From the NCBI GenBank assembly GCA_900199555.1, contig FZQZ01000008.1:54328-118327 (forward strand): 64,000 bases of DNA. Reading direction: 5' to 3'. Made by a program: the position numbers and the translations under genes. Positions within the stretch are counted from its first letter, which is position 1; every line of letters starts with the position of its first letter. Of this stretch, positions 17,043-27,845 are shown piece by piece. This DNA is from Prevotellaceae bacterium MN60. GTDB taxonomy: Bacteria; Bacteroidota; Bacteroidia; Bacteroidales; Bacteroidaceae. A model generated the notes under the pieces. That model was not told where the DNA came from and ran no database searches. It worked only from the letters and a program-made list of their open reading frames with translations.

Positions 17043-20000
17043 TTACTTCACAATGACAGCCTTGCCATTGATTACGTAAACACCCTTCAGTCCGTTGAGA
17101 GACTTAGCCTGACCGCGTACCAGTTTACCATCGAGTGAGTAAACATCGACAGCCTTGCCATTGGCAATAATTTCGCTGATAGCACTTTCTGAACCAATCG
17201 TAATAGTTGCAACAACAGGCTTAGACTCTGCACCAGTAGCATATACTGCGCTTACACCGAAGGTGCGCTCACCAGCCTCTACCTTATCTGCAGCGACAGT
17301 GTAGGTAGTCTTGTCACCCTCTACGGTAGCAATCTTCTCGCCCTCGTAATAGATGTTGAACGAAGCAGCAACAGGAATAGAACCACCAGCTGCATATGTT
17401 ACATCGTCAATCAACAGACCGAAGATATCCTGAGAAGTGTGACGGATTGCAAAGAACTTAGTACCTGCAGGAAGATCGGCAGTAACCTCAGTCCATTCAG
17501 TAGCATCCAGCTCAATCTCTGTTCCTACGATAGTGAAGCTCTCAGGATTGTTATCCGTTGAAGAAGCAAGAATTTCGAAGGTCTCAGCACCATACTGATC
17601 AGTGATTGCGCGAGCATAGAAGCTAATAGTCTGTGCATCACCTGACAATTCAGGAGAAATCAACCAGTGATCTGCAGCAGGAGTATTAGATTCATCTGCA
17701 GGACAGAATGAAACCAAGAACTGCTCACCGCTATGAGGAGCGTAGCTTGATGCTAGAGATGCTGAAACAGAAGCGGGATTAAATGGAATGAATGCCATTG
17801 GAGAATAGTTATTGGGGAATTCGGTTCCATTGAATCCGTATGTAGAAATACCATTTCCATCATACAAAGTCCAATCACCAAATGCACCATTGTGCTCATC
17901 TGCCGTGATGCCGCCCAAGCCAAATGGCTCAAATACGGTCTCGTCATCGAAGTCCTCTGTAACAGTCTCCGCTGCAGCGCGAGCGTCTGCAGAAGCTACA
18001 GTCCAAGTGAGTTCTACACCAGCATCACCCTTATCTACAGCGGTGAGGCTCTCAGGAGCAGCAGCAGTAGGCTCCTTAACAGTAATCAGAGTCTCTGCAG
18101 TGTTATCATCGGGATACAGCTCATACTCATAGTCAACAGTAGCAGTCAGTGTTACATCGCCAGCCTCGTCAAAGATAGAAGTCTCGAAGTCAACATCGAA
18201 TACATCTGTAGCGAATGATGCCAATTCATCGTCAGCAAGTACACTAGCAAGAAGCTTCTCACCAGCCTTAACTGTTACGACATAATCCTTAGCAGCATTC
18301 TCACCATCGTTGGTTACAGCAACAGCAATCTTAGCTTTCTGACCAGCAACGATAGACTTAGGAGCCTTGACAGCAACCTTCAGGTTGTACTCATAGAGAT
18401 CCATCACGCGGATATCGTCCATTGTGATGTAATCACCCTTATCTGCAATTGCAGTACCCTCTGCATTTGCAGTATATGGAGTTGCCAACTGAGCAACGAA
18501 CGAGAACTGAACGTAACGAGCAGCGTCTGTGAAGTTAGCGAGAGAAACCTTATATGACTCGTAGTCTTCGGTCAAATCGATAGTAGAAACCAAAGTCTCA
18601 TCACCACCATCCTTAGAAGCATAAACAAACAGCTTGCTAACATTAGGACTCTTAGCATTGAAGACGATTGTTGGATTTGAAGTACCCTTGATATTTACCT
18701 TACCAGACTGCAGGTAAACAACACCAGGTTCTTCGGTCATTAGGTCAAGAGCAACACCATCACCATCTGTATCCTCTTCTGAGATACCAAGGAATGCATT
18801 AGAATCCCATACATAGTGGAGTGCAGAACCTGTGAAGCCTTCAATCAAAGGCAAATCGTAAGGAGCACCTGTCAGAGCCCATGTGTAAGCACCAGCCAAT
18901 TCGTCACCTACAGCAGGAAGATCAGCGTCGGCCTTCAGAGCAACAACACCAAAGTACTTGTATCCCTGATCGCCCTCGTCAACAGCATAGTCGAAAGTAC
19001 TAGATGTCTCACCAGTAACTGTGCCAAGAATACCATCAATAATAAGCTCCTGGAAGATCCATACGGTCTCAACATGTGCGCTTACTACTGCATACTTCAC
19101 ATTAGCGGTATTAACATAGCCACCATTTGCACCAGCAACCTCGCTCCAAGAGAAGCTAATAGTGTTAGCAGTTGTTCCAGTTACATTGAGTTCTTCAATG
19201 TTACCTAACTCATCCTCACCAACAAATACGCTCTTCTTCTCAGACTTCAGACCATCGCCAGATGCGTTAGAAGCAACCAAGTAGTAGGTATAAGTCTTAC
19301 CATTCTCAACATCGGTATCCTTCCAAGTCTTAGCAGCACCTACAGCAACATTAGTCAAAGTGTTAACCAAAACATTGTCGCGATAAATCTTCACGTCAAC
19401 AGTACCAGTCAGAGCATCACCATTGATAGCCTTTGCAGGAGCAGTGAATGCCAAGTTAGCCTCCAGAGCACCCTCTGCGCCAGGAGTTGCAGCAAAGTCT
19501 GCAATTGCAGCAGGAGCTGTAGCCTCAGGAGCGAACTCTACTGCCAATGCCTTAACGCTCAGGTTGAGTTTGTCAGGATCAGAAATAGCATGGATTGCAA
19601 TAAAATATGCACCATCCTCAGCAGGACTGAGAATTCCTTCATATTCATTATATGCACCGCCCGTCAATTCTGTAGGCTCAATAACGCTGATATTCAGACC
19701 TTCAACGGTAGCTTCCTTACCAGCCTTAACCTCGAACTTCTCAGCATAAGAACCAGAGTTCTTGGCAGTAACAATGATATTATAATTCTTACCAGCCTTC
19801 AGGTTGAAGGGCAGCGTAATCAGATAATCGTCAGCAGCATTGCTACCATGATATGGATAGTAAGCGCCATTTGATTCACTCCAAATCCAAGTCTTGTTAT
19901 CACCATTGTTATCAATAACATTGAACTGATCCAACAGATTCTGTGAGAAATCAAAGGTATGAGGAACGTCCAAAGCTACAGAGAGGAAGATACTCTTCTC

Positions 20001-22109
20001 TTCACTCTTTTCACCATTACCAGCAGCATTGTAAGGAATTACCTGATAGGTATAAGTACCAATAGTCAGAGCTTCGTCATTATCAACATAGCTAAGCTCT
20101 GCACCAGGAGTAACGCCCTCGGTCAAGCTCTTGATAACAACGCCATTACGCAGAATGTCGATCTTGGTCAGATCTGCCAAGTCGTCACCACCCACAGTCT
20201 TAGTAGGAGCCTTGAATGAAACAACAGTCTCGAGCTTACCCTCAGTCTGAGCAAGAGCAAAGTCTGTAACAGCAGCAGGAGCAGCAGCTTCAACGCCAGC
20301 CTCTACGAGGAAGTTAGCGACAGCTAATCTATACTGATCTGCATCACTGGTAGCATGAATACCAAAGTGGTAATAGCCAGTCGCAGCAACAGAAACATTG
20401 AAGTTCTCGTATGTAACAAATGCAGTTGAAGTAACAGTTACTTCATCAAGAACACTCTGTGCAAGAGCAGAAGCCTTAGCCTCAGTACCAAGTTTAACCT
20501 CAAACTTCTCTGGGAAGCTTGCACCTGAAGCCTTTGCGTCAATAGCAAAATGATATTTCTTACCTGCCTCCAACTTAATAGCAGGTGAAATCAGCCAGTC
20601 GTTAGCGGCATTAGCGCTATTCCACTTATATGATGTACCATAGCTTGAGTCAAAAGTCCATGTAGAACCATCCTTATTACTATCGATAACACCAAAGTCG
20701 GCAAACAATTCTGCGCTAGTCAGTGCATTAGTATAAGGAACTGCATCAACATTTGCACCTGTAGTTGCTACAGCCTCTTCAGGAGCATCCTTAGAGATAA
20801 CGATATTCTTATAAGCCTCCAAGTAGTAAACAGCATCCTTTTTAGCGTTGGCCAACAGCGTATTTACTGAAGTCAATGTCTTAGCAGCAGCATCATAGGT
20901 CATCTTGAAGTCTTGCAACTCAGCAGAACCTGCGCCTAATTCGCTAGAACCAGTAGCGTAGATTTCATAAGAACTATAATTACCTAAGAACTGCAAACCA
21001 CTGAATGTTACAGTAGTACCATCAATAGTTCCCTTAATCCAAGAGTCGGGGAAGTTCTTGAAGATGCCACTAATATATACATCGTCACCGACGAAAGCAA
21101 CCTTAGTGAGTCCATCATCATCACCAACACTGCCGACAACAGTCTGATCCTGATACCAGGTTTCTACAACAGCGCCCTCAGGAAGTTCGATAGGCTGTGG
21201 AGCTACATAGTCAGGATCGTAAGTAAATACAGTCTCATAGTCACCATATCCAGAGAATGTATTATCATCTGTCCAGAATGCAGCAACAGGATGATCTTCA
21301 TCAGTGCCATCCAAAGAAATAGTGTAACCGTCAACTGTCAGCGTGATGTCACCGTCAACCTTAGCCCAGCCAGTTTCGTCGTCTACATACGCGCACTTAG
21401 CAATGTACAAGCCATAGGTACTACCGTATTGAATTATCTGGCCTGCAGGAATAGTAATAGTATTGCCTTCCTTAGTACCCTTTACCCAAGCATTGGTAGT
21501 AACATTTGAGATAAAGTCTTTAATATAGACAACACCATCAGCAGTCTCTACTATCTCGGCCTTACCTCCCTGCTGTCCTAATTTTAGACTCTGGTTGCTA
21601 ACATAATAGCCAAAACCTGAGCGATCATATAATTTGCTCTCTCCTTCAGCTGGAGAAGTGATGATACCATGAGCGTCAACAACCTCTGCGCGGTTAGAAG
21701 CTCTTCTTGCAGAAGGCTTAACAGCGTCGAACGTGATAGCGCGAGGATTAACAAGGGCCTTAGCAGAAACGACACCCTTGTTCAGAACAGAAGCAACATT
21801 ACCATATTGAGCTGCTCTAAAGTTCTCCTCCATCTGCTTCTGCAGAATGGCCTTGTCTTCCTGAATTTTATCCAGACTGGCCTGCAGATAATTACCTTTA
21901 GCGGCAAATCCACGGAAAGCCTGTCCTTCAAACTTGGCGTCAGCCTTCATCTTGGCATCTTTCGCCTTAGCGAGATCAGCTGGCTTAAGAATATTAGTCT
22001 TAAACGCAGAAACCTGCGCCTTAGACTGCTTCTTAGCAAACTGAGCATGAGTTGGTACAGCCAGCAATAATGCGGCTAATACCAAAAAAGAAGTAAACTT
22101 TTTACTCAT
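17043..22109 (-). CDS. Giant secreted adhesin-like protein A (choice-of-anchor J domains)
   Basis: 1688 residues. Signal peptide MSKKFTSFLVLAALLLAVPTHA. Residues 25-150 are charged and helical. About 150-450 hold two beta units, the second containing VAFVGDDVYISGIF and DSWIKGTIDGTTVTF. From about 465 come repeated gingipain-adhesin/choice-of-anchor J modules (for example NAANDWLISPAIKLEAGKKY and SNAADDYLITLPFNLKAGKNY) alternating with fibronectin-III-like modules, a CARDB-like domain near 1290-1390, and a last anchor-J module with ADHWLISPELSG. The tail VYSLDGKLVRGQAKSLNGLK is a type-IX sorting-like end. It is paralogous to the next gene, has its own promoter, and adjoins a C10 protease. Probable role: surface binding of glycan or host protein. 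Confidence 0.88.
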   Translation of the reverse strand: MSKKFTSFLVLAALLLAVPTHAQFAKKQSKAQVSAFKTNILKPADLAKAKDAKMKADAKFEGQAFRGFAAKGNYLQASLDKIQEDKAILQKQMEENFRAAQYGNVASVLNKGVVSAKALVNPRAITFDAVKPSARRASNRAEVVDAHGIITSPAEGESKLYDRSGFGYYVSNQSLKLGQQGGKAEIVETADGVVYIKDFISNVTTNAWVKGTKEGNTITIPAGQIIQYGSTYGLYIAKCAYVDDETGWAKVDGDITLTVDGYTISLDGTDEDHPVAAFWTDDNTFSGYGDYETVFTYDPDYVAPQPIELPEGAVVETWYQDQTVVGSVGDDDGLTKVAFVGDDVYISGIFKNFPDSWIKGTIDGTTVTFSGLQFLGNYSSYEIYATGSSELGAGSAELQDFKMTYDAAAKTLTSVNTLLANAKKDAVYYLEAYKNIVISKDAPEEAVATTGANVDAVPYTNALTSAELFADFGVIDSNKDGSTWTFDSSYGTSYKWNSANAANDWLISPAIKLEAGKKYHFAIDAKASGASFPEKFEVKLGTEAKASALAQSVLDEVTVTSTAFVTYENFNVSVAATGYYHFGIHATSDADQYRLAVANFLVEAGVEAAAPAAVTDFALAQTEGKLETVVSFKAPTKTVGGDDLADLTKIDILRNGVVIKSLTEGVTPGAELSYVDNDEALTIGTYTYQVIPYNAAGNGEKSEEKSIFLSVALDVPHTFDFSQNLLDQFNVIDNNGDNKTWIWSESNGAYYPYHGSNAADDYLITLPFNLKAGKNYNIIVTAKNSGSYAEKFEVKAGKEATVEGLNISVIEPTELTGGAYNEYEGILSPAEDGAYFIAIHAISDPDKLNLSVKALAVEFAPEATAPAAIADFAATPGAEGALEANLAFTAPAKAINGDALTGTVDVKIYRDNVLVNTLTNVAVGAAKTWKDTDVENGKTYTYYLVASNASGDGLKSEKKSVFVGEDELGNIEELNVTGTTANTISFSWSEVAGANGGYVNTANVKYAVVSAHVETVWIFQELIIDGILGTVTGETSSTFDYAVDEGDQGYKYFGVVALKADADLPAVGDELAGAYTWALTGAPYDLPLIEGFTGSALHYVWDSNAFLGISEEDTDGDGVALDLMTEEPGVVYLQSGKVNIKGTSNPTIVFNAKSPNVSKLFVYASKDGGDETLVSTIDLTEDYESYKVSLANFTDAARYVQFSFVAQLATPYTANAEGTAIADKGDYITMDDIRVMDLYEYNLKVAVKAPKSIVAGQKAKIAVAVTNDGENAAKDYVVTVKAGEKLLASVLADDELASFATDVFDVDFETSIFDEAGDVTLTATVDYEYELYPDDNTAETLITVKEPTAAAPESLTAVDKGDAGVELTWTVASADARAAAETVTEDFDDETVFEPFGLGGITADEHNGAFGDWTLYDGNGISTYGFNGTEFPNNYSPMAFIPFNPASVSASLASSYAPHSGEQFLVSFCPADESNTPAADHWLISPELSGDAQTISFYARAITDQYGAETFEILASSTDNNPESFTIVGTEIELDATEWTEVTADLPAGTKFFAIRHTSQDIFGLLIDDVTYAAGGSIPVAASFNIYYEGEKIATVEGDKTTYTVAADKVEAGERTFGVSAVYATGAESKPVVATITIGSESAISEIIANGKAVDVYSLDGKLVRGQAKSLNGLKGVYVINGKAVIVK

Positions 22110-22248
22110 AAAAGTGAAACAATTTAGTTAATTAAAATATTTGGTTTGAGTTGGATTATCTTCACTACCTATCAAATAGAGTCGATTGGCTTCTCCATTA
22201 CTAATCGCAAATGTTCGGTTTACCCTATTAATTCGCAAATAACAGATG

Positions 22249-22280
22249 CAAAGTTAGTGCTTTTATATCATATAAACAAA
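22249..22280 (-). promoter_or_regulatory. Promoter of adhesin-like gene A
   Basis: On minus: TTTG (22277-22280), 20 bases, TAACTTTG (22249-22256). Predicted leader of about 130 bases to ATG 22109, containing repeated TCGCAAAT motifs; nothing else seen in 22110-22370. Confidence 0.75.
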
Positions 22281-22375
22281 TATTTTCGTGTTTTTATTAC
22301 GAAAAAATACATTTTAAAAGATATTTGTTACAGATTGTAAGTTTTACACATTCATATACCTTATTATATATAGAA

Positions 22376-22407
22376 AAGAAAAAGTGCCCCGTAGAAACGA
22401 GGCACTT
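22376..22407 (-). terminator. Terminator of adhesin-like gene B
   Basis: Stem AAGTGCCTCG/CGGGGCACTT (one mismatch) followed on minus by TTTTTCTTTTC. It lies 30 bases after the gene B stop, so B and A are transcribed separately. Confidence 0.8.
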
Positions 22408-22437
22408 ACAAGTATTTTTTAGTAAAGATCTGTATCC

Positions 22438-25400
22438 TTACTTCACAAGAATTGTCTTGCCATTGATGACATAAACACCCTTCAAACCATTGAGTGACTT
22501 CACCTGACTGCGTACCAGCTTACCATCGAGTGAGTAAACATCGACTGGTTTGCCATCGCTAACAATCTGACGGATGTCTGTACCAACAGTAATCATAGCA
22601 GTGGTAATCAAAGACTCACGACCATTAGCATAGACTGCACTGACACCGAATGAGTGTTCACCATCAGTAACCTTGTCAGCTGCAACAGTGTAAGTGGTCT
22701 TATCACCCTCTACGTCAGCAATCTTCTCACGATCGTAGTAGATATTGAATCCTACGAGTACAGGAATAGCGCGACTGAAGGTTACATCGTCAACAACCAA
22801 AGCCAGTTTGTTTGTGGTATTGAAGTGACGAATTGCAATATAACCAGTCTGACCAGCATAAGCACTCAAGTCAACAGAATACTGTGTCATCTCACTTGTT
22901 GCAACAAACTCCTCAGAAACCAGTGTGAAGGCTGCAGGATCATCAGCAGTTGTTGTTGAAACATATACTGCGAAATGCTCATCTGCACTAGTTGGTTCCT
23001 GACCGCATGCCCAGAAGCTGAAGGTTCCCTCCAATCTTGCCAACGGAGTAACCAACCAGTTATCTGGAGTCAATGCACGAGCTGCATTGGTGTCATAGCT
23101 CTGTGAGAATACACTACCGAAATCAGAATGAGTCTTAATACCCTGTCCTCCGACATTGACATTCCAATTCTTGCCATCTCCATCAGCATCGATTGTAGTA
23201 AACTCACCCATACCATTTTCAAAGGTCTCTGTTACAACATCTTCTGCAGCACGAGCCTCAGCACCAGGAGCATTCCAAGTAACTTCTACGCCATCTGCGC
23301 CCTTATCAGTTGCAATAACATTTGTAGGAGCAGGAACAGAAGGTGCGTCGATAGAAATCAGTGTCTCTGCAACATTGTTATCAGGATTCTGATCACTTTC
23401 ATATACTACCTCAGCAGTAATTGTAACGCCAGCACCGAAATCAACGATAGAGGTCTCCAACTGAGCAGTGAATTCCTTACTCTGGTTTGGCTCCAAAGTT
23501 TCATTCACAGTCTGGTTGAGCAGTTCCTTATCTTCGGCCTTTACCTTAATAGTATAACCAGTTGCGGCATTCTCGCCTTCGTTCTTCACTGTTGCAACGA
23601 TTGTACCCTTCAGACCTGCCTCAACGGTAGCAGGAGCCTCAACCATTACAGAGAGGTCGTTTGCAAAGAGGTCAACAATACGAATATTGTCAATCAACAA
23701 TACATCTCCCCAAGTATCGGCAGTAGCTTCTGCGAAGTCTGCACTAATAGCAACTTGTGCATAGCGACCATTCTTCAGACTATTCAGAGAAACCTTTACG
23801 GTGGTGTACTCTGAAGTTACAGGAACATCAGCCTGAACGGTAGTAAATTTAGCACCATTGATGCTTCCCATTACACTCAGCTTAGTAAGTGTCTCAGACT
23901 TCACGTCGAAGAACAATGTTGGGTTGAATGCATCCTTCAGGTTCAGCTTACCAGTGTTTACATAACCTACACCAGGTTTATCCAGTACATACATTTTCGC
24001 TGCAGAACCATCTTCATCAGAAGCATCGTCAGAGATATACATTCCTGCATTTTCTGAACCTGTCCAGAGATAATGGAATGATCCACCTTCGAAGCTCTCA
24101 CCAAATGGCAGTGTGTAAGCAGCACCAACAATTCTTGAGGCTACCATAGGTTCACCTGCTCCCAACGTATTATATGGGAATACACCCCAATACTTGAAGT
24201 CCTGATCACCTTCATCGGTATTCATCTCCAGTTCATAGCTATCAGCATCAGTTACTGAAGCCAATTGCTTATCTAACGTAAGCTGACTACCTGCAGGTGT
24301 TTCTTGAACTTTAAGGCTGCAAATCAGATAATTAACCTTTGTTGGATCAACATAACCACCATTAGTACCAACTTCGCCAACCTTCTGCCATCCGAAAGTG
24401 ATAGAAGTACCATTATCTGTAGCTGTCAAACCTGTCAATGCAGCAGGAATATCGAAGCCAACATATGCACCGAGGTGATCACTTCTTTCACCAGCACCAG
24501 TTGCATTAGAAGGAATCAATACATAGGTATAAAGAACTCCATCCTCTACATCAGTATCCTTCCAAGTCTGTGGGGTTCCATAAGGAAGATCCTTCAGCGT
24601 TGTTATCAACTTCATATCACGATAGATATCAACATCCATTGTGCCCTCTGCAGGATTTCCATTAACAAATGTTGAAGGAGTTGTGAAAGCGAGGTTCACC
24701 TCTAATGCGCCCTTTGCACCAGGAGTTACTGTAAAGTCAGTAATCGCACTAGGAGCAGTAGGAGAAGTACCCTTATCAACAATAATTCTATTAATAATCA
24801 GTCTATGCATATCTGCGTCAGAGATAGCATGAACTGCAAGATAGTAGTCACCACTCTCTTCAACAGAGAATACCTGTTCGAAGTCAGCCTCTTCTGTGCT
24901 TGTTACCATAGTTGCAGGCATAATGGTAGTATTAAGACCATCTACTGTAGCCGTCTTACCCAACTTCACTTCGAAACGTTCAGGCAGATTATTTCTTCCT
25001 GCTGTAGCAGTAAGAATAAGGTTATAATTCATACCAGCATCCAAATGGATAGGCTGTGAAACAAGATAGTCGTCAGCAGCATTAATGGAATTAAACGTAT
25101 AATAAGCGCCGATTTCCTGATTCCAAGCCCATGAAGAGCCATCATTATTGGCGTCAATCTTCTGGAACTGATCATATGAACCCTCATGAGTAAAGTCTAC
25201 CATATAAGGAATATCAAGAACCATCATCAAGAATACAGATACCTCATTACTCTTCATACCATTACCTGAAGCATTGTAGGCAACAACCTGATAGGTATAT
25301 GTTCCAGCAACTAGTGAAGGATCATTATCTACATAACTATATTGATTACCAGGAACTATATTCTCATCCAGCGTCTTGATAACTTCTCCATTACGCAGAA

Positions 25401-27348
25401 TTTCAATCTTAGTCAAACTTGGCAAATTATCACCGCCAACGGTCTTGGTAGGAGCAGTAAAGCTAATATTTGCCTCCAACTTATTTCCTGTAGGAACAAC
25501 CGTCAGATCAGTAACAGCAGCAGGAGCTGTTGGTTCTACACCACTCTCAACAACAAAGTTACCAACAACAAGGTCAAATTGATTTGCATCAGAGATAGCA
25601 TGAATACCAAAGTGATAATAACCAGTTTCAGCAACTGAGAAAGAAACATTCTCAAGTGTCTGAGGAGTAACCCATGTAATATTGGTTGGCTCCAATACCT
25701 GCAGAGTCATTGCAGAAGCCTTGGGTTCTGCACCGGCCTTCACCTCTAAGCGCTCAGGATATTGAACCGAAGCAGCAGCGGCATCAATAGCAAAACGATA
25801 TTTCTTGCCAGCCTCCAACTTGATAGCAGGCGAAACAAGCCAGTCGTTAGCAGCATGTGCAGCACTATATGTATAATAGGTTTCAGAAGCTTTAAAGCCC
25901 CAAGTCTTTCCGTCATCATTGCTATCGATAACACCAAATTCGCCAAACAAAGCGGCAGTATTCAGTTCATTAACATAAGGTATAGCATCAACCTTTTCAC
26001 CAGTTTCTGCTACAGGCTCCTCAAATACTGGTTCATTCTTAGAAATCAAGATGTCTTGATAACCCTCCACAAAGTACACCTCATCTTCTGAAGCATTAGC
26101 CAGCAGATAATTAACCGAAGTCAGTGTCTTAGCTGCAGCATCATAGGTCATCTGGAAGTCTTGCAGTTCTGAAGAAGAGCTATAGCCATTAGAGCCAAAG
26201 GCATAGACCAAGAAAGAGCTATATATGCCAACGAACTGATCACCAGCAAAGGTTACAGTGGTTCCATTGATAGTACCCTTAATCCATGAGCCTGGGAAAT
26301 TAGTAAAAATACCACTCAGATATACATCATTACCAACAAATGCTACTTTAGCTGTTGTCTGTTCATATCTTGAAATAGCCGACTCTGCAATGGTCTTACC
26401 ATTGTTATACCAAGTTTCCACATTAGCGCCATCAGGCAGCTGTACTAAATCTGGAATAACAAATGTTGGGTCATAGGTCAATACCGTCGCATAATCACCA
26501 TAATTTGCGAATGTGTCGTTTGTATAGAATCCAGCGATAGGAGTTTCTACATCGGTATCATTCAAGGTAATTACATCACCATTTACTGTAAAAGTAATAT
26601 TACCTGCAGCTGGCACAAAGGTGTTGTTATACGTAGATCGAGCTACATAAAGTCCTACACCATAATCCTCCCAAAAATAAATCATCTGATTAGCAGGAAT
26701 TGTGATGGTATTACCAACTCTAGTACCCTTCACCCAAGTATTGGCTGCAACACCAGAAAGAATATCCTTGATATAAACCGTACCATCAGTTGTTTCAACG
26801 ATTTCGGTTTTACCCTCCTGATCAGCAGTCCTCAACTTATTTACAGTAGAATTGTAATAATACATTTTACCCGCACGAGTGTACATCTTGCTCACGCCCT
26901 CTGCAGGTGAAGTGATAACACCATGATCATCAATAGCCTCTGCGCGACGAGAGTTTTTCTTTACAGAAGAAGTGTATGGAATCAAAGGAAGATAACGAGA
27001 AGACACACCACCTTTGTCAGACAACTCTGATGATTTACCCAACTTAACACTACAGAAGTTGGACGCCATCAGTTCTTCAAAAGATGCCTTGTCTTTTTGC
27101 ACACTTCTAATAATAGACTTCACGTTCTTGCTCTCAGCATTTGCTTCGCGGAAAGCAGTACCCACAACCTTTGCTACAGCGGCTTTATCCATAGTTACCT
27201 TAGCAGCCTGGGAATTCGCAAGCGTAAACGTTTTTTGTATAGCGGTTTGTACAGAGAATGTCTGCTTCCTAGCATTCGTTTGCGCATGAATAGGTATAGC
27301 AAGCATTAAAGCTGCCAACACTAAACAAGATGTGAACTTTCTAGTCAT
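22438..27348 (-). CDS. Giant secreted adhesin-like protein B (choice-of-anchor J domains)
   Basis: 1636 residues, paralogue of protein A with the same module order. Signal peptide MTRKFTSCLVLAALMLAIPIHA. An N-terminal charged segment, then a beta unit with VAFVGNDVYLSGIF and GSWIKGTINGTTVTF near residues 330-360; three anchor-J modules (for example HAANDWLVSPAIKLEAGKKY, INAADDYLVSQPIHLDAGMN and a last TPDNWLVTPLARLEG) separated by fibronectin-III-like modules; a CARDB-like domain VMVEAPATVEAGLKGTIVATV near 1270. The tail VYSLDGKLVRSQVKSLNGLK is nearly the same as in A while much of the rest has diverged. Probably surface-exposed through type IX secretion. Confidence 0.88.
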   Translation of the reverse strand: MTRKFTSCLVLAALMLAIPIHAQTNARKQTFSVQTAIQKTFTLANSQAAKVTMDKAAVAKVVGTAFREANAESKNVKSIIRSVQKDKASFEELMASNFCSVKLGKSSELSDKGGVSSRYLPLIPYTSSVKKNSRRAEAIDDHGVITSPAEGVSKMYTRAGKMYYYNSTVNKLRTADQEGKTEIVETTDGTVYIKDILSGVAANTWVKGTRVGNTITIPANQMIYFWEDYGVGLYVARSTYNNTFVPAAGNITFTVNGDVITLNDTDVETPIAGFYTNDTFANYGDYATVLTYDPTFVIPDLVQLPDGANVETWYNNGKTIAESAISRYEQTTAKVAFVGNDVYLSGIFTNFPGSWIKGTINGTTVTFAGDQFVGIYSSFLVYAFGSNGYSSSSELQDFQMTYDAAAKTLTSVNYLLANASEDEVYFVEGYQDILISKNEPVFEEPVAETGEKVDAIPYVNELNTAALFGEFGVIDSNDDGKTWGFKASETYYTYSAAHAANDWLVSPAIKLEAGKKYRFAIDAAAASVQYPERLEVKAGAEPKASAMTLQVLEPTNITWVTPQTLENVSFSVAETGYYHFGIHAISDANQFDLVVGNFVVESGVEPTAPAAVTDLTVVPTGNKLEANISFTAPTKTVGGDNLPSLTKIEILRNGEVIKTLDENIVPGNQYSYVDNDPSLVAGTYTYQVVAYNASGNGMKSNEVSVFLMMVLDIPYMVDFTHEGSYDQFQKIDANNDGSSWAWNQEIGAYYTFNSINAADDYLVSQPIHLDAGMNYNLILTATAGRNNLPERFEVKLGKTATVDGLNTTIMPATMVTSTEEADFEQVFSVEESGDYYLAVHAISDADMHRLIINRIIVDKGTSPTAPSAITDFTVTPGAKGALEVNLAFTTPSTFVNGNPAEGTMDVDIYRDMKLITTLKDLPYGTPQTWKDTDVEDGVLYTYVLIPSNATGAGERSDHLGAYVGFDIPAALTGLTATDNGTSITFGWQKVGEVGTNGGYVDPTKVNYLICSLKVQETPAGSQLTLDKQLASVTDADSYELEMNTDEGDQDFKYWGVFPYNTLGAGEPMVASRIVGAAYTLPFGESFEGGSFHYLWTGSENAGMYISDDASDEDGSAAKMYVLDKPGVGYVNTGKLNLKDAFNPTLFFDVKSETLTKLSVMGSINGAKFTTVQADVPVTSEYTTVKVSLNSLKNGRYAQVAISADFAEATADTWGDVLLIDNIRIVDLFANDLSVMVEAPATVEAGLKGTIVATVKNEGENAATGYTIKVKAEDKELLNQTVNETLEPNQSKEFTAQLETSIVDFGAGVTITAEVVYESDQNPDNNVAETLISIDAPSVPAPTNVIATDKGADGVEVTWNAPGAEARAAEDVVTETFENGMGEFTTIDADGDGKNWNVNVGGQGIKTHSDFGSVFSQSYDTNAARALTPDNWLVTPLARLEGTFSFWACGQEPTSADEHFAVYVSTTTADDPAAFTLVSEEFVATSEMTQYSVDLSAYAGQTGYIAIRHFNTTNKLALVVDDVTFSRAIPVLVGFNIYYDREKIADVEGDKTTYTVAADKVTDGEHSFGVSAVYANGRESLITTAMITVGTDIRQIVSDGKPVDVYSLDGKLVRSQVKSLNGLKGVYVINGKTILVK

Positions 27349-27457
27349 AAGCTATAATTTTAGTTAATTATTGGATTGAGTTTGTTTAATATATTTTCCT
27401 CTATTTCTAGATTCTTTTTCCTCAGTAGAAATTATCATTTCACACAAATATCGCTTA

Positions 27458-27488
27458 CAAAGATAACATTTTTTATAATACAATGCAA
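27458..27488 (-). promoter_or_regulatory. Promoter of adhesin-like gene B
   Basis: On minus: TTG (27486-27488), 20 bases, TATCTTTG (27458-27465). Leader of about 105 bases. The rest of the divergent gap 27349-27845 is AT-rich and otherwise featureless apart from the opposing promoter. Confidence 0.65.
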
Positions 27489-27744
27489 GTTTTTTTGAGT
27501 TTTTTTTCGAAATAAAATCTATTTCTATTCAACAAGTTACGAGTTTACAAGCCAATTTTATTTACAAATTTTTAATGTTATTTCTACACTTGACATCACT
27601 AGTAGAAGAATACTCAACTCTACGCTTCAAGAAAGGAGGAGGCAGGTCAAAATTGTCTCCAAAAAAGCAAGTAGGAGAACTCCTAAAACACCTAAGAATC
27701 AGACCTTGCATAAAAAACAAAACCAAAATTATTTTGAATAAATA

Positions 27745-27776
27745 TTTGCATGTTTAATTTCATTTTATTACCTTTG
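27745..27776 (+). promoter_or_regulatory. Promoter of the 27846 gene
   Basis: TTTG (27745-27748), 20 bases, TACCTTTG (27769-27776). Predicted leader about 63 bases. Confidence 0.75.
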
Positions 27777-27845
27777 CAGCCCATTTCGCTCAAAAACTAT
27801 AAGGCGATAGACTAATTTTTTATTAAAACACAAAAAGAAAAAAAC

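Noticed and set aside
23128..23814. 228-residue plus frame opposite adhesin B, and similar long frames opposite both adhesins
   Set aside because: Antisense shadows of Ala/Thr/Val-rich repeats with no signal peptide or known domain.
27575..27757. 60-residue plus-strand frame between adhesin B and the 27846 gene
   Set aside because: No promoter or recognisable family; basic low-complexity composition in an AT-rich gap. Left as possible but unsupported.
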